Source: Lasiodiplodia sp. COLG20 (Eukaryota > Ascomycota > Dothideomycetes > Botryosphaeriales > Botryosphaeriaceae). Taken from it: a stretch of DNA of 64,000 nt. Of the stretch, positions 23,163-34,579 are shown piece by piece. The notes beneath the pieces were generated by a model, which was given only the letters and a program-made list of their open reading frames with translations, made no database searches and was not told the origin of the DNA. The translations under genes were made by a program, and so were the position numbers. Each line of letters begins with the position of its first letter. The first letter of the stretch is position 1. The stretch spans positions 208,656 to 272,655 of the forward strand of contig VNWV01000021.1 in NCBI GenBank assembly GCA_009801085.1, read 5' to 3'.

Positions 23163-25100
23163 ATGGATTCTTCATCCGCAGTCGCACCCGTGGACTCTCC
23201 CTACCACGGCCAAGATCTCAGTCGCGGGGAGATACGCCTTCTCACCATCGTTTCAACCGAGCCGCGCATAGAGCTTTCAACCGAGCGACACAGCCTCGCT
23301 GAAAATCTGGAATTCGAGGCAGTGTCGTATGTCTGGGGCACAGCACCCGCCACCGTCGAAGCTTCATGCAATGGAAAATCACTTCTCGTCACCCCGACCG
23401 TGCGAGATATGCTTGTACACCTACACCTCTACAGGCCGGCGCCGCAACGTCCGCTGTGGATCGACGCCATCTGCATCAACCAAGACGATATAGACGAGAA
23501 AGCTATTCAGATACCTTCCATGCACAATGTCTTTTCGCAAGCGGCGCAAGTCATCATTTGGATGGGCATTGCAACAACCGAAACGGATGCCTTCATGGCT
23601 GAATTCTCTAGGGTTTCAGCGATCGCGAGAAATTGGGTATCCGCTGGAACAGACCCGTTCGCGCCGGGAGTCATGCAGGCGTGTTCCTGGCCACCGGATG
23701 ATGATCCATTCTGGATGGGGTACTTTGACTTACTCTATGGAGAGTGGATCCAACGCTTGTGGACGTTTCAGGAAGCCGTCCTTGCGCGAAAAGCAATCAT
23801 TCTTTGCGGAGCTTCCAGCATTGATCTGGAGAATTTCCTCGACTTCTCCGACGAAGGTCACTATGCTATAAATGCATACATCCCTGGAATTATAAATGAT
23901 TCTTGTCCCAATCCTTTTGCATCGAAAGAGGTTCACGCTATTCGGCGTTTCCGAAACCACATCAAAGTTTCTAGGGGTGTGAAAACGTATAAGATTCCAG
24001 ACCTTCTACACAGACTTCGTAACAGACGTGTGAAGGAGCAAGTGGATCGAGTATGGGCTGTAACCGGCTTATTCGATAATGACGTGCAGCAAGACTTGGC
24101 ACCAAAGGTTGACTACAGCATTGGAGGCCTCGAGGATTACTCTAGGACCTTTGTCGATTTTGCAAAGGTTATTCTTACAAGATCAGAGTCACTGGCTCTT
24201 CTTTCCGTGCCTCCTCTGCTTGAGTCAAAGGAAAGCTCCCTCCCATCATGGTGCCCAGACTTTTCAGGTCAAGGAGCTTGCTCCCGGTTCATTGTTGATC
24301 ATTGGACCCGCCCAGTCTGCGAACTTCCTCGAGATTCTCAACTGCTACTTCACGAAGAAAGCTATGATAAAGAAAAATGTTACGAGAACCGGTCTGCGAC
24401 CAGGAATCGTAGCCATCTATTGTTTTGGACGTCTGAAACAGAGAATATCTTGCGTGTTCGCGGCTTTCACGTAGATACGGTGTCTGAGACTATAGAAAAC
24501 CCATTGATTATTGGTCCGACGAATTGGGCAACTAACCTGGATTGGGCGCTCACCAACATTCAGAATCCTTCTTTTGCGGCTGCTATGAACTGGGAGTCAC
24601 AAAGTCTGGCCTTGGCGCGCCGCGTTTTCCACGGAGAGAATGATGCAGAGTCAAGTATTCCTCGAGAATATTTCATGACGTTACTTCGGGATTGTCGTAT
24701 ATCTGACAAAACAGAGATTGCATATACGGATGCAATGTCCGTTTTGCGGAGCGAGAATCCGGAGGAAAAGTTCAATCAATTCGACTTTCCCTGGGTAACG
24801 TATATCAATGAGTGGATCAGTACTTTAAGTAGTCTATGCGGGCACACTTTTTTCAGCACTACAGGTGGCCGCATCGGGATAGCAACGCCGGGATGCAAAC
24901 CTGGGGACAAGATATGTGTTCTCTATGGCGGATTTCCGGTGTACATCTTGCGTTGGCCAGGTTGCAGCAACAGCCCTGACTCCAGTGCTGGTGATGCCAT
25001 CGTTGAATTCAAGGGAGCTGCGTTTGTTCCTCATCTCATGGAACAACATAGGTCAGACGATGCTCGCCTTGGAGAGGATGAGATATTCTTAATTGGTTGA
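23163..25100 (+). CDS. HET (heterokaryon incompatibility) domain protein
   Basis: Intronless 645-aa protein with an N-terminal HET domain (about residues 40-200). Seen motifs: FEAVSYVWG, PLWIDAICINQDD, NVFSQAAQVIIWMG and, later, RLWTFQEAVLARKAIILCG. HET domains trigger cell death when incompatible hyphae fuse and are related to TIR-like folds; many copies are of unknown partner. The C-terminal about 400 residues carry no recognised repeat (no WD40, ankyrin or NACHT), so it is a stand-alone HET protein. ATG at 23163 (ACCATGG context) is preferred; the frame is open upstream to 22986 but the extra 59 residues are Pro-rich and not conserved-looking. Convergent with the third Zn2Cys6 gene. Confidence 0.92.
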   Translation: MDSSSAVAPVDSPYHGQDLSRGEIRLLTIVSTEPRIELSTERHSLAENLEFEAVSYVWGTAPATVEASCNGKSLLVTPTVRDMLVHLHLYRPAPQRPLWIDAICINQDDIDEKAIQIPSMHNVFSQAAQVIIWMGIATTETDAFMAEFSRVSAIARNWVSAGTDPFAPGVMQACSWPPDDDPFWMGYFDLLYGEWIQRLWTFQEAVLARKAIILCGASSIDLENFLDFSDEGHYAINAYIPGIINDSCPNPFASKEVHAIRRFRNHIKVSRGVKTYKIPDLLHRLRNRRVKEQVDRVWAVTGLFDNDVQQDLAPKVDYSIGGLEDYSRTFVDFAKVILTRSESLALLSVPPLLESKESSLPSWCPDFSGQGACSRFIVDHWTRPVCELPRDSQLLLHEESYDKEKCYENRSATRNRSHLLFWTSETENILRVRGFHVDTVSETIENPLIIGPTNWATNLDWALTNIQNPSFAAAMNWESQSLALARRVFHGENDAESSIPREYFMTLLRDCRISDKTEIAYTDAMSVLRSENPEEKFNQFDFPWVTYINEWISTLSSLCGHTFFSTTGGRIGIATPGCKPGDKICVLYGGFPVYILRWPGCSNSPDSSAGDAIVEFKGAAFVPHLMEQHRSDDARLGEDEIFLIG

Positions 25101-25123
25101 TTGGTTGACTGGTTGACTGGTTG
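25092..25123. repeat. Four tandem 8-mers A(T/C)TGGTTG overlapping the HET stop codon
   Basis: Copies are at 25092, 25100, 25108 and 25116 (ATTGGTTG twice, ACTGGTTG twice). The HET stop TGA (25098-25100) lies across the end of the first copy and the start of the second. Confidence 0.85.
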
Positions 25124-25323
25124 ACTTTAATCTCATGCACAACAAATCATTCTGGGTGTCTGTATTGCTTTCGATCTATGTGTTCATATCTGTGAGATTT
25201 AAAGTGCTGTTGATAAAACTACTTTACGTCTACGTATAGAGTCAACAAGTGACTCAACCATATTCCCATCTAAATATCCAGAAAAAATGCGAATAGAAAT
25301 ACAGTCCAGAATCCCGCACCCCT

Positions 25324-27940
25324 TCAGTTCGGCAACGTATCCATCAGGCCATAAGAGAGCATGTCATGATCTCCCAGCTGATCCGCAATCGACAGAAATT
25401 CACAAGAAGAGATACCGAGATTATCGAAAAGCTCAGCATGACTGGCCGTTTGTGCGCAATCCGAAGGGGAAGAATCCGTAGCGTGTTCAGATATAGACAT
25501 GGCGAACTGAACAGGCTCCGATGCCGACACCGCAGGCTGCTCCACTTCATGGGAAAGATTGCTGCTGTAGCTCATTTCCGGCCCCGACAGACTTGCCAAC
25601 GTCAGCGCCTGGAGGCCGCGCCGTTCCGACTGTACGGCCAGCTCTTGGCATAGCTCTTGGAGACGGACCAGCTCCGCCTTTCGCGTCGCGGCCACTCTGT
25701 TGCCCCTGCCGATCATCTCGTCGAGGATGTCGAGCGCCTGTTGCTCGTAGCTTTCGTTTCCGGCTGTGCCGGGGAATATAGCGTTGGCCATGATCAGATG
25801 CAAGGCCGCGCCATAGGTGAACTCGAGGTCAAAGGGGAGGAACGTTTCTACAGCGAAGTCAGCTTTATTTTGTGTTTGGATCAGCGTGGGATCGGGGACT
25901 GACCGAGGATGCTGTCGTTGTCGGTCAGTATCTGCAGGGTTTTCACCGCGGAGTTGATGCCGGTGGAGATCAGGTTTGTCGTGAGAGCCAGAAAGCTCTG
26001 CCAGTCTTCTTCTGCGAGGTCCATGTTCTCCAGGCGCTCCTTGAGAACAGACAGGAGGAGGGGTCTTGTGGCCACGATCACACACTGAGAAAAGTTGCAT
26101 GAGCACGGTGGCAGAATGTGTGAGAGCATAAGCCATCTACTTTACTGACCTGGTGGTAAAGCAACGTGATGTGGCGTGTAACCCTGGGCATTGTCTTAAC
26201 CGAGTTTCGAAACTTGGTGCTGACAATGTCCTCAATTTCCTGGGCATGCCCGGCCATGGTACGCAAGGTAGACCTTATTGTCTCAAGAAATACGCCCAGT
26301 TGAGTTTTACCGGCCTTGTATATCGCTGAAGCAGGTAAGCTTTGAGATATCCATGGGACAGCAGTGCATGCTTTTGACTTACTCGTTACAATTACCGATA
26401 GCAAATGTGACAGCTTGACCTGAAGGCTGAGCGTGCTGTCGTCTTGCGAGTCTGTGCTGAGCGAACTGACTGGGACAGTTATTTCACAGTCAGCAGTCGT
26501 CGTGGGAAGTCCCAGAGAGGTCGAGAAATGCCGGTCCATGATGTACAATGTCCACCAAAGATTTCGGCAGCGTGTAACGGTCTCGAGCCCAAGCTCTTCC
26601 TCTGGAAGCATGGTGTGTATTCCTTCGAACTGTGCTATGCGTAATGCTTGACCGAGCTGTGTACCTAAGAGCATCAGCTATCGAAAATTCGTTGAGAGGC
26701 GGTCGTTGATCAGACTAACGTAGACATGCGCTACTTCTCTTTGGTCGATTGAATAGAGATAGAGACCGGCTAAAGCTAAAGCCTCGATGGCGGGACAGCT
26801 CTCTTTCCATATCGATGTATGATCCGGCATCAGAGACATGGCACGCACGAAGTATTTTGCACCTGGCGGTTCCTGAGGATCGCTTGACTTGGAGAGAAAG
26901 GCCGTGCCGAATGCCAGGACAAGAAGGAACTGGACGAACCACAGTCGAGACTCTGTGGCCTTCTCGAGAGCATTGCCATAGTAGAACTGGTGTACGTGGT
27001 CGATGAATTCCCGGTCGTTGAATGATCGATAGTGGTGGCCAAGGTGGAACTTGACGGTATGGAACAGGTATAGAGCGTGGTCAACTGATGGCAGATCGCT
27101 GATGTCAGGAGGATCATCAGTCGAACAATGCTTCCATTTTAAGCTGTACGTGTTGGCCTCGAAACATTTGGAGAAACTGTCCGCAACTTCGATGTGAAGC
27201 TTTTCGGTCAACATGAGCTCGAGACGAACACTGAAAGACATTGTCGACCGAGGGGCCAGCCATACTGTAAGTATCTTGTTAGAGTTGAAGAGGAAAGCTG
27301 AAGGATGATTGGACTAACTCCATTTGCGCTGGTCCCTGCATACGTTCTTGATTGTCTTTGAAGGACATTCGAAGGGACTGGTCCAAATGTTGAACGTGCT
27401 GTCACTGGGCTGCTGTTGTGTTACCTCATTCGATGCGGACGCCAGACCCATGCCTAGCCAAGCATACTTAGCCCAGAGTTTGAAAGAGGGGGAAAATATG
27501 GTACAGTAGACTTGCACTCACCATCATGTTCACCGGCATTGGGCCTGAATGTAGCAGACTGCGGACTTGAAGTCTGGCTCGGGGTCACGGGGGAGGGTAG
27601 TCTTGTTGTGAATTGTCGTTGGGTTCGGGACAGCTTCTGCAACTCTCGGAGATATCTGCCTCGTGGCGTTAGCAAGCCGATGAGACGACCTTGCATACGG
27701 CATACCTTTCCGAGACCACAATCTTATTACCGCCATCTGTAAAGCGACATCTGACGGCGCGCCGCTGGCAGTTTGAACACGGCTCCTCGCCGGAACATTT
27801 GATTTTGCTCTGTCGGCACGCAATGCAGCTGTGGTTCCGTTAGCGACCACGTGTGTGGATGAGAGACGGCGCATTGGGGGCCCCTACGCGTTGGCAGTCC
27901 TCCGCCCCTTCCGATGTTCCGTCTGCGTGTCGGCACTCAT
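25324..27940 (-). CDS. Zn2Cys6 transcription factor with Fungal_trans domain, multi-exon
   Basis: About eight exons; the first are 27940..27888, 27828..27706 and 27655..27522. The ATG opens MSADTQTEHRKGRRTANA. Splicing the first intron creates the cluster C19-x2-C22-x6-C29-x5-C35-x2-C38-x6-C45 (ACIACRQSKIKCSGEEPCSNC). The region after it is Ser/Pro-rich. Middle-homology landmarks are LAPRSTMSFSVRLELML, the Fungal_trans core TQLGQALRIAQFEGIH, RCRNLWWTLYIMDRHFSTSLGLPTT and HITLLYHQCVIVATRPLLL. The C-terminus is acidic (LGDHDMLSYGLMDTLPN). Domain class is certain; targets are unknown. It is convergent with the HET gene, 223 bp between stops. Confidence 0.88.
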
Positions 27941-29632
27941 AGTGTCACGTTATGCGATGATGAGGTGACCTATCCACGGTCGGCTTTTCAACGTGGGTGA
28001 TCAATGCTTTCACATAGGACCCGAGATGATAAGAGTTGCATGGATCTGCGCTACCCCGCTTGTGAGATACACGGCGTGTTCTTATCGCACCCGACGAAAT
28101 CGCTAAAAATCAATGCACCAGATAGCACTAAACATGCTTCTGCTACGAATGATCGCGTATTACATGCATATGGATCTATGGTAGCGCTTTCGCGATGGGT
28201 TTCTCGTTGAAGACAAAGAACGCGGCCGCTTGCTAACTGGTTTGCCATTTTTGCGGGGTAGACCAGGCATAAGCAAAGTCATGCGGTAGATTTCAGACCG
28301 CGGAGAGAATGAGCCGCATGGAAAACGCGGGGAGTTGCTCCATAATGAGCGTCATCGGGCGCGACTGTGTGTGACGTATCTGGGGGATCACTGCCAGGAT
28401 CGGATGGGGTTCCCGATCCCTGTTCTGTTTTCCGGCTGTGGAAGCCGAGGTAGCTTCTTGTGCTTCTCTCTCTCATTCTCTGGTAACACTGCTCGCTCAC
28501 TTCTCCGCCGCAGTGCTCCTGTTTGCCGTGCAGGAATGTATCGCGACATGTGTTGTACTTCTCTGGGAAGAAGGTCCTGTCACATCGAAGAGAAGCTGCT
28601 CCAACCTCATGTCCGCGGTCATGGCGCCTGCGGGGCCCCACATTGTCGTCCTCGGTGGTTCATTGGAAGCGAATTTCTCCGCGTGTTTCACCAGCAGGAT
28701 GACTGGGAGGGCGTGGTACAAGCAGACCACACTGTCACGCTTGGGACGTACTGAGTTGTCCCTTCTTTGTATTGGGGCCTGATGCACGCAGAGCTGGACT
28801 TGAGCCTCTTTGACCTTCCTGAAGGAGAAAACGTGTCCTGCGACAACCGTAACAGGCACGGGAACGAAAGCCGGGACACGTATGACCCTATTGATTGGTC
28901 GGAACGCATCCGATACAGCCCTCTCCATCAATGGTAAAAGGGCCACGCTCGAACTCCTATCAAAGCCAGCGGCCACCGGAAGCCCCTCGGCTCGAACATT
29001 GTCGAATTCAGTATTGTCGCCGTGTTTTTCCGTCACATCCTTGGAATAATGGCTCTTGGTGCTAGCCTCACTTCTCGGCGCCGATGGCAAGGCTAAGACG
29101 CTGGGCCTTCCACCCACATGATGAGTTGACTCGTGGCTCTGCGGAGCAACTGAGGCAGCTGATTTCGACGCCCGAATCACCATTCAAAGCCGCGCACTAG
29201 GAACAAGGTACGTGTAACAACCCGCCAAGGTACTCATCAAGTTTTGCAAATCTGTACTACGGATTTGATGCCACCTTTGAGCCGGCCAGAGTCGGAAGGA
29301 GAAACGCACGGGACACCTACTGCCAGGCAAGTACATGCAGTCGCTACAGCCAATAAGCCCCCAGCTGATGACGTCGCAGTGGGTTGCCCAGGTCTCGGGT
29401 TCCCCACCCGAGCTGATACTCCAACACCAATGCGGCGAAGGATTGATAAAAGATTGTTCCACGCGGGGAAATACCTGAATATCTGGATAGTGAAGGTGGG
29501 GGGACATGAAGGTTGGACCCTGTTCCCTGCCGGCGGAGGCTGAGGAAGACGGCAGATGTCGAAGTAGATAAAGTCCTCAATGCCTGCACAGTCGATCTGC
29601 CAACCTCTCCTCACGGCTGGGCAACGACAACA
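27941..29632. other. Long intergenic region with one unassigned ORF
   Basis: About 1.7 kb between a divergent regulator and the amino-acid permease. It carries one ATG-initiated 228-codon ORF on the minus strand (28497-29183, listed separately) overlapping smaller plus-strand ORFs. No known family is visible in any frame. Confidence 0.55.
28497..29183 (-). CDS. Doubtful 228-aa ORF, no recognised family
   Basis: Uninterrupted ATG-started ORF. The first 70 residues are Ser/Thr/Ala/His-rich. The rest includes a Val/Pro-rich stretch (RVPAFVPVPVTVVAGHVFSF) and another short hydrophobic segment (VVCLYHALPVILLV) but no convincing TM, signal peptide or domain. The opposite strand also has open frames. 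It may be spurious or a lineage-specific gene; I would not rely on it without transcript evidence. Confidence 0.2.
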   Translation of the reverse strand: MVIRASKSAASVAPQSHESTHHVGGRPSVLALPSAPRSEASTKSHYSKDVTEKHGDNTEFDNVRAEGLPVAAGFDRSSSVALLPLMERAVSDAFRPINRVIRVPAFVPVPVTVVAGHVFSFRKVKEAQVQLCVHQAPIQRRDNSVRPKRDSVVCLYHALPVILLVKHAEKFASNEPPRTTMWGPAGAMTADMRLEQLLFDVTGPSSQRSTTHVAIHSCTANRSTAAEK

Positions 29633-31510
29633 ATGACGGCAGATTCGCTATCTCTGAAGGAGGTGACCACCACGACGAAGAATGAAGCCGGGTCGGAAGC
29701 AGGCGACTATGCCATTGGCGAGTCAACGCTGCACCAGGCGGCGCTGCAGCGCCATTTGAAACCGCGCCAGGTACAGTTCTTTGCCATCGGTGGCTCCATT
29801 GGGACAGCGCTCTTCATCACAATCGGCTATGGTCTACTGCATGGAGGAGCTGGCAGTCTGCTGATTGCCTTCATCCTGCAATCCATCATCCTCTCCTTGG
29901 TGAACAACGCTCTCGCCGAGATGACCATCTTCATGCCCGTCAGCGCCGCCTTCATTCAGCACGCCGATGTTTGGGTCGACAAAGCTTGGGCTTTCATGAT
30001 CGGATGGAACTTCTTTTTGTTCGAAGCAATCCTGGTTCCCTTTGAGATTACAGCCTTGGACTTGATCTTGACATATTGGCGCGACGACATTCCTTCGGCG
30101 GCAGTCATCTCTGCTTGCATCTTCACATACGGGTTTGCACGATTCCAGCCCCAATGCTCCCCTGCTTCAAGGGATCTGGATGTTGACTCAATTTTAGTAT
30201 CACCAATATCCTTGCTGTGGGGTATTTTGGCGAGGCCGAGTTCTGGCTCTCCATTGGGAAGCTGTGTCTCATCATCCTTGTGTACACCTTCACTCTTGTC
30301 ACCATGTGCGGTGGAAATCCGCAAGGCCATGCGTATGGGTTCTCGAATTGGACAAAACCAGTATTACTCAACCGTCACCCTGCACGCCGTCGGATGACAC
30401 TAACGTCTTTTTTGTCTCTAGGGTCCCTTCGTCGCGTACATTAGTACGGGTGACTTGGGTCGATTCCATGGCTTCCTTTCCGCGCTGTGGCAGGCTGCCT
30501 TCATCGTTGTTGGCCCTGAGTATCTTGCCGCTTGCGCCGGTGAAGTCCAAAACCCACGTAAGACGTTGCGGTCTGCTTTTAAACACGTTTACTGGCGCTT
30601 TGCTCTCTTCTTCGTCTGCGGCGCCCTCTGCGTTGGCATAATTCTGCCGGCCAATGACCCGACCTTGGAGAGGGTTCTGAGCTCAGGCGAAACTGGCACT
30701 GGCGCGTCGTCTCCATTCATCATTGCCATGGCCAACATGGGAGTCGGTGTCCTCCCTCACATCGTCAATGGGCTCCTATTGACCAGCATCTACTCTGCTG
30801 GCAACTGTTACGTCTACACCACTGTCCGTAGTCTCCACGGACTCGCTTCCAACGGACACGCCCCCAAACTATTCCTGAAGACGACGAAGAACGGAGTACC
30901 CATCTACTCCCTCGGTGTGGCACTGGCGTTTGGCTGCTTGGCTTACTTGAAGCTGAACAGCGGCACCATGCAGGTGCTGAACTGGTGAGATTGCTTTCCA
31001 CCTCCCTGCGTCCGTCTAAATCAGTACTAATTGCGAGTGAATAACAGGTTTGTCAATCTCGTCACCAGCGCCACGCTGATAGCCTACATCGTCATCTGCG
31101 TCAACTACCTGTTTTTCTACCGCGCCCTGAAAGCACAGAAATACGACCGCGATACTCTGCCGTACAAGGGCTGGTTCCAACCATACGGCACATGGGTCGC
31201 GCTGATCTGGCTGGTGTGCGTCGAGATCTTCTACGGCTATGCCGTGTTTCTTAAGGGCAACTGGGACGTGGGCACTTTCTTCAGTAGCTACACCATGGCC
31301 TTCCTCGCCATCTTCCTTTTCACGTTCTGGAAGATCTTCAAGCGTACGAAGCCCGTCAGCCCGCACGAAGCAGACTTGGTCTGGGCACGACCCCTGGTGG
31401 ATCAGCACGAAGCTCTGTTCGCTGAAGTGGAGGAGGCCGGGATTTGGGAGACGGTGAGGACGTTTTTGAAGCTCGACAAGGTTGGGCTTCCCTTTCGATC
31501 TAGCGCGTAG
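29633..31510 (+). CDS. Amino-acid permease (APC superfamily, yeast amino-acid transporter type)
   Basis: Proton-coupled amino-acid uptake carrier of the plasma membrane, by family. Exons 29633-30132, 30198-30360, 30422-30984 and 31048-31510 give 562 aa. Seen: a charged N-terminus, the block LKPRQVQFFAIGGSIGTALF that marks TM1 of fungal amino-acid permeases, LAEMTIFMPVSAAFIQHADVWV, GYFGEAEFWLS in TM5, FIVVGPEYLAACAGEVQNPRK, and SIYSAGNCYVYTTVRSLHGLA with FLKTTKNGVPIYS. These are standard YAT-family signatures. ATG at 29633 is used because the longer open frame starts with TTG. Substrate specificity cannot be read from the sequence. It lies 1 kb upstream of an ALDH on the same strand, which would fit uptake and catabolism of an amino acid or amine. 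Confidence 0.95.
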
Positions 31511-32504
31511 GCGTGAGTGAACTGTGCAAGAGTCATCCGGGGCTTGGTTCTTGATTGATGCGCTCTGCGACATGGTAAGGAATGTCGGTTTGGTTGGTTG
31601 TTTGGAATTGGTTTCCCATTCCTACCCTTAGACGAAGACAACAATGAAATCGATCTCTAGAACCTTACTGGAGTAGCATAGCGTGACGGCCTCTAGGCTT
31701 TCCTGGAAAATACCCCGCTGCATGAATGATATTAATGCACGTATCTACAGATACCTTGCCACCAAACAATATGCCATGTTCAGCTGTTCCAGTTAAGCCC
31801 GCTGTATGTACTTTCTGGTAGATGAGGAGATGAGACGTCATGCAGAAATCCAATTCAACAGCTCTATGAGCCGGGTCGACCCGTGGAGTGATGTAACCAT
31901 ACCCACCTAGATGTGTATTGTTTTTCGTTGTTTAATCAGCAACAGATGGAGCCCCATTGGCTATGCAACTTGATAAGACGGAACGGCTGCTATTCTATCC
32001 GACATGAAGATTTTTCGGGTTCCTAACGGCCTGCGCCACTCAAACTCTATCTCTGTGGCCCCATATCAGCCACGTCGGGATGAAGCCGAGGAAAGCGGGT
32101 TCTCGGATCTGATGCCGAGGGTCGGGGACTGGCTTTTCAAACTTTAGGGATCGATTAAACAAAAAGAGTTCAAAAATGCGAAAGATGTACCTTGTAGATA
32201 TCCATTGCTGGTATGCTAAAGCGTCATGAAGCATTTGTGGGAGACGTACCCCATGTGTCCACTGGAAAGTGTGGTCCATGCTCGGCCCGGACGCCGACAT
32301 TGTGGGGATGTGGCGATATGGGAGACGACGTAGGAAAGGCACCGGGCACGGATACCGAGTGCTTGATGAATTCGTTACCTGCCATTGCCAAATATCCGTT
32401 TTCCATATTAAGCCGCTGTTGTTGATACACTTCATCTTGTTCCAGTCCCTCTCCTTTGCGCCGATCCTTTTTCTGATCTCCATCTGTTTTTTTCCTCTAT
32501 CAAA
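31511..32504. other. Intergenic, no gene recognised
   Basis: About 1 kb between the permease and the ALDH, both on the plus strand. Only short ORFs. The last 100 bases before the ALDH ATG are pyrimidine-rich (CT/TTTTTTCCTCT), typical of fungal core promoters and leaders. Confidence 0.55.
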
Positions 32505-34057
32505 ATGGCTTCCCTCGCCTCCTCTCTGAAAGATCCCAGCCTCATTGTCGAAAAGGCCTACGTTGACGGCCAGTGGGTAGCGTCCGAGTCCAACAAGACC
32601 TTTGTGGTTCGCAACCCTGCCACTGAAGAGGTCATCGGTTCGTGCCCAGAGTGCAGCACAGACGATCTGAACGCCGCTGTGCGCGCCGCATCCGCTGCAT
32701 TTCCCACCTGGAGAGCACAGTCCGGCCGGGCCCGCGGCCGCATCCTACGGAAATGGTTCGACCTCATCGTCGAGAACAAGGTCGACATCGGCAAGATCAT
32801 CACGGCCGAGAACGGCAAAGCCACCGGCGACGCGGAGGGCGAGGCGCTGTTCGCCTCGAGCTTCTTCGAGTGGTTCTCCGAGGAAGCCCCCCGGCTCTAC
32901 GGCGACGTCGTCCCCCACAGCAACCCCAGCGCGCGGACGCAGATCCTCAAGCAGCCCATCGGCGTCTGCGGCCTGATCACGCCCTGGAACTTCCCCATGG
33001 CCATGGGCGCCCGCAAGATCGCCGCCGCCCTCGCCGCCGGCTGCACCGTCGTGCTCAAGCCGGACGGCGTCACTCCCTTCTCCTCCAACGCCCTCGCAGT
33101 GCTGGGCGAGCGTGCGGGCGTGCCCAAAGGCGTCTTCAACGTCGTCACGGCGCTCGCCAACACGCCGCAGCTCGGCCTCGCCATGTGCGAGTCGGACGCC
33201 ATCAAGAAGATCTCCTTCACCGGCTCGACCCGCGTCGGCCGCCTCCTGATGGCGCAGTCGAGCAACTCGCTCAAGAAGCTCAGCCTCGAGCTGGGCGGCA
33301 ACGCGCCGTTCATCGTCTTCGACGACGCCGACGTCGAGACGGCCGTCGCGAGCACCCTGATCAGCAAGTTCAAGGTCACGGGCCAGACGTGCGTGTGCGC
33401 CAACCGCATCTACGTGCAGAATGGCATCTACGACCGCTTCTGCCGGCGGTTGGTCGAGGAGGTCCGCCAGTTGCGCGTTGGCAATGGCGCCCACGAAGGC
33501 GTCACGCACGGCCCGCTGACCGTCGGCGTCGACAAGACTGAGGACCATGTCCATGATGCCGTCGGCAAGAAGGCCACTGTGCTGCTCGGGGGCAAGCGGC
33601 TGCACAGCCTCGGCAAGAATTTCTTTGAACTGACCATCCTCGGCGACGTTGACGATAGCATGAAGGTCATGCACGAGGAGACGTTCGGGCCCCTGGCCGC
33701 CGTGAGCAGGTTCGAGACTGAGGACGAGGTCATCGAGCGCGCCAACAAGGTCGATGTGGGCTTGGCCTCGTACGTCATGACGTCCGACCTGTCGCGGTAC
33801 TATCGCGTCTCTGAGAGGTTGGAATTCGGCATGGTTGCTATCAATACTGGTGTCATATCAGACGCTGCAGCTCCGTAAGTCATCACTTATCCTGCTCTCC
33901 GAATTCATTTCGTTACAGTGTGCTGATTAGTCACAGATTCGGTGGTGTCAAGCAATCTGGCTTCGGGCGTGAAGCTAGCAAATACGGTTGTGATGATTAC
34001 TTAGTCTATAAGACCGTCATTACAGGTGGCATCAACACTGTCTACAGCAAAATATAA
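32505..34057 (+). CDS. Aldehyde dehydrogenase, succinate-semialdehyde dehydrogenase-like
   Basis: NAD(P)-dependent oxidation of an aldehyde to an acid; best match by pattern is succinate-semialdehyde dehydrogenase (GABA shunt). Exons 32505-33874 and 33937-34057 give 496 aa, normal length. Seen: [20 protein letters not shown] with the oxyanion Asn, the cofactor Lys in [17 protein letters not shown], general base E262 in LELGGNAP, nucleophile C296 in [22 protein letters not shown], and the C-terminal [17 protein letters not shown]. Odd: the residues before GQTC are KFKVT, where SSADH proteins usually have KFRNA. The first codons show no clear mitochondrial presequence. Convergent with the oxygenase at 34580. 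Confidence 0.94.
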
Positions 34058-34579
34058 AAGGGGTAACAGATGAGATTCGTTCATGGAGAGAGTTCAATCA
34101 ATAGATAAAATCTATACTATACTACATCAAACGTGTGTCTCAATCTACATGGCTATGCGGAACAATGTGCCATCTGTCTGTCGAGTAGAACAGACCGATA
34201 TGAAGACTATTGTTATCAACATGCCTTTGATCTGCATGTATACATTTCCATCCGGTACTTTAATCAGTAGACTTGAAGGTAAAGTCCTGTCTCTATTTTT
34301 GATTGTTCCATTCTCTGCTTGACACGCTGGAAATGAAGAAGCGGATTAGCCCTCCAACTTGTCAGAAAATGACGTTGGAACGAGCTTGAAGACAGTATGC
34401 CCTCCACTTCGCTGTGTCCCCTTGCTCAAGTTAAGTACACACAGGTTTCAGATAGAAAGGAGGAACAGAAGCTTAGAAATAGAGGCTCAATTCAATTTCT
34501 CCTAGTTCAGTAAACAGCAACGCCAATAACACGCTAAATAGATTCCCAGGCATAAGACCCATCAATTCGTCTCCAACGC
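34058..34579. other. Intergenic between convergent genes
   Basis: About 0.5 kb, AT-rich, serving as 3' region for both the ALDH and the convergent oxygenase. I see nothing coding in it. Confidence 0.6.

Noticed and set aside
29513..29632. Longer N-terminus for the amino-acid permease
   Set aside because: The frame starts at TTG; the first ATG in frame is 29633 and gives a normal YAT-type N-terminus.
32642..33674. Long ORFs in other frames of the ALDH gene (about 300 codons each)
   Set aside because: Shadow frames of GC-rich codons; no domain, while the ALDH frame has all catalytic motifs.
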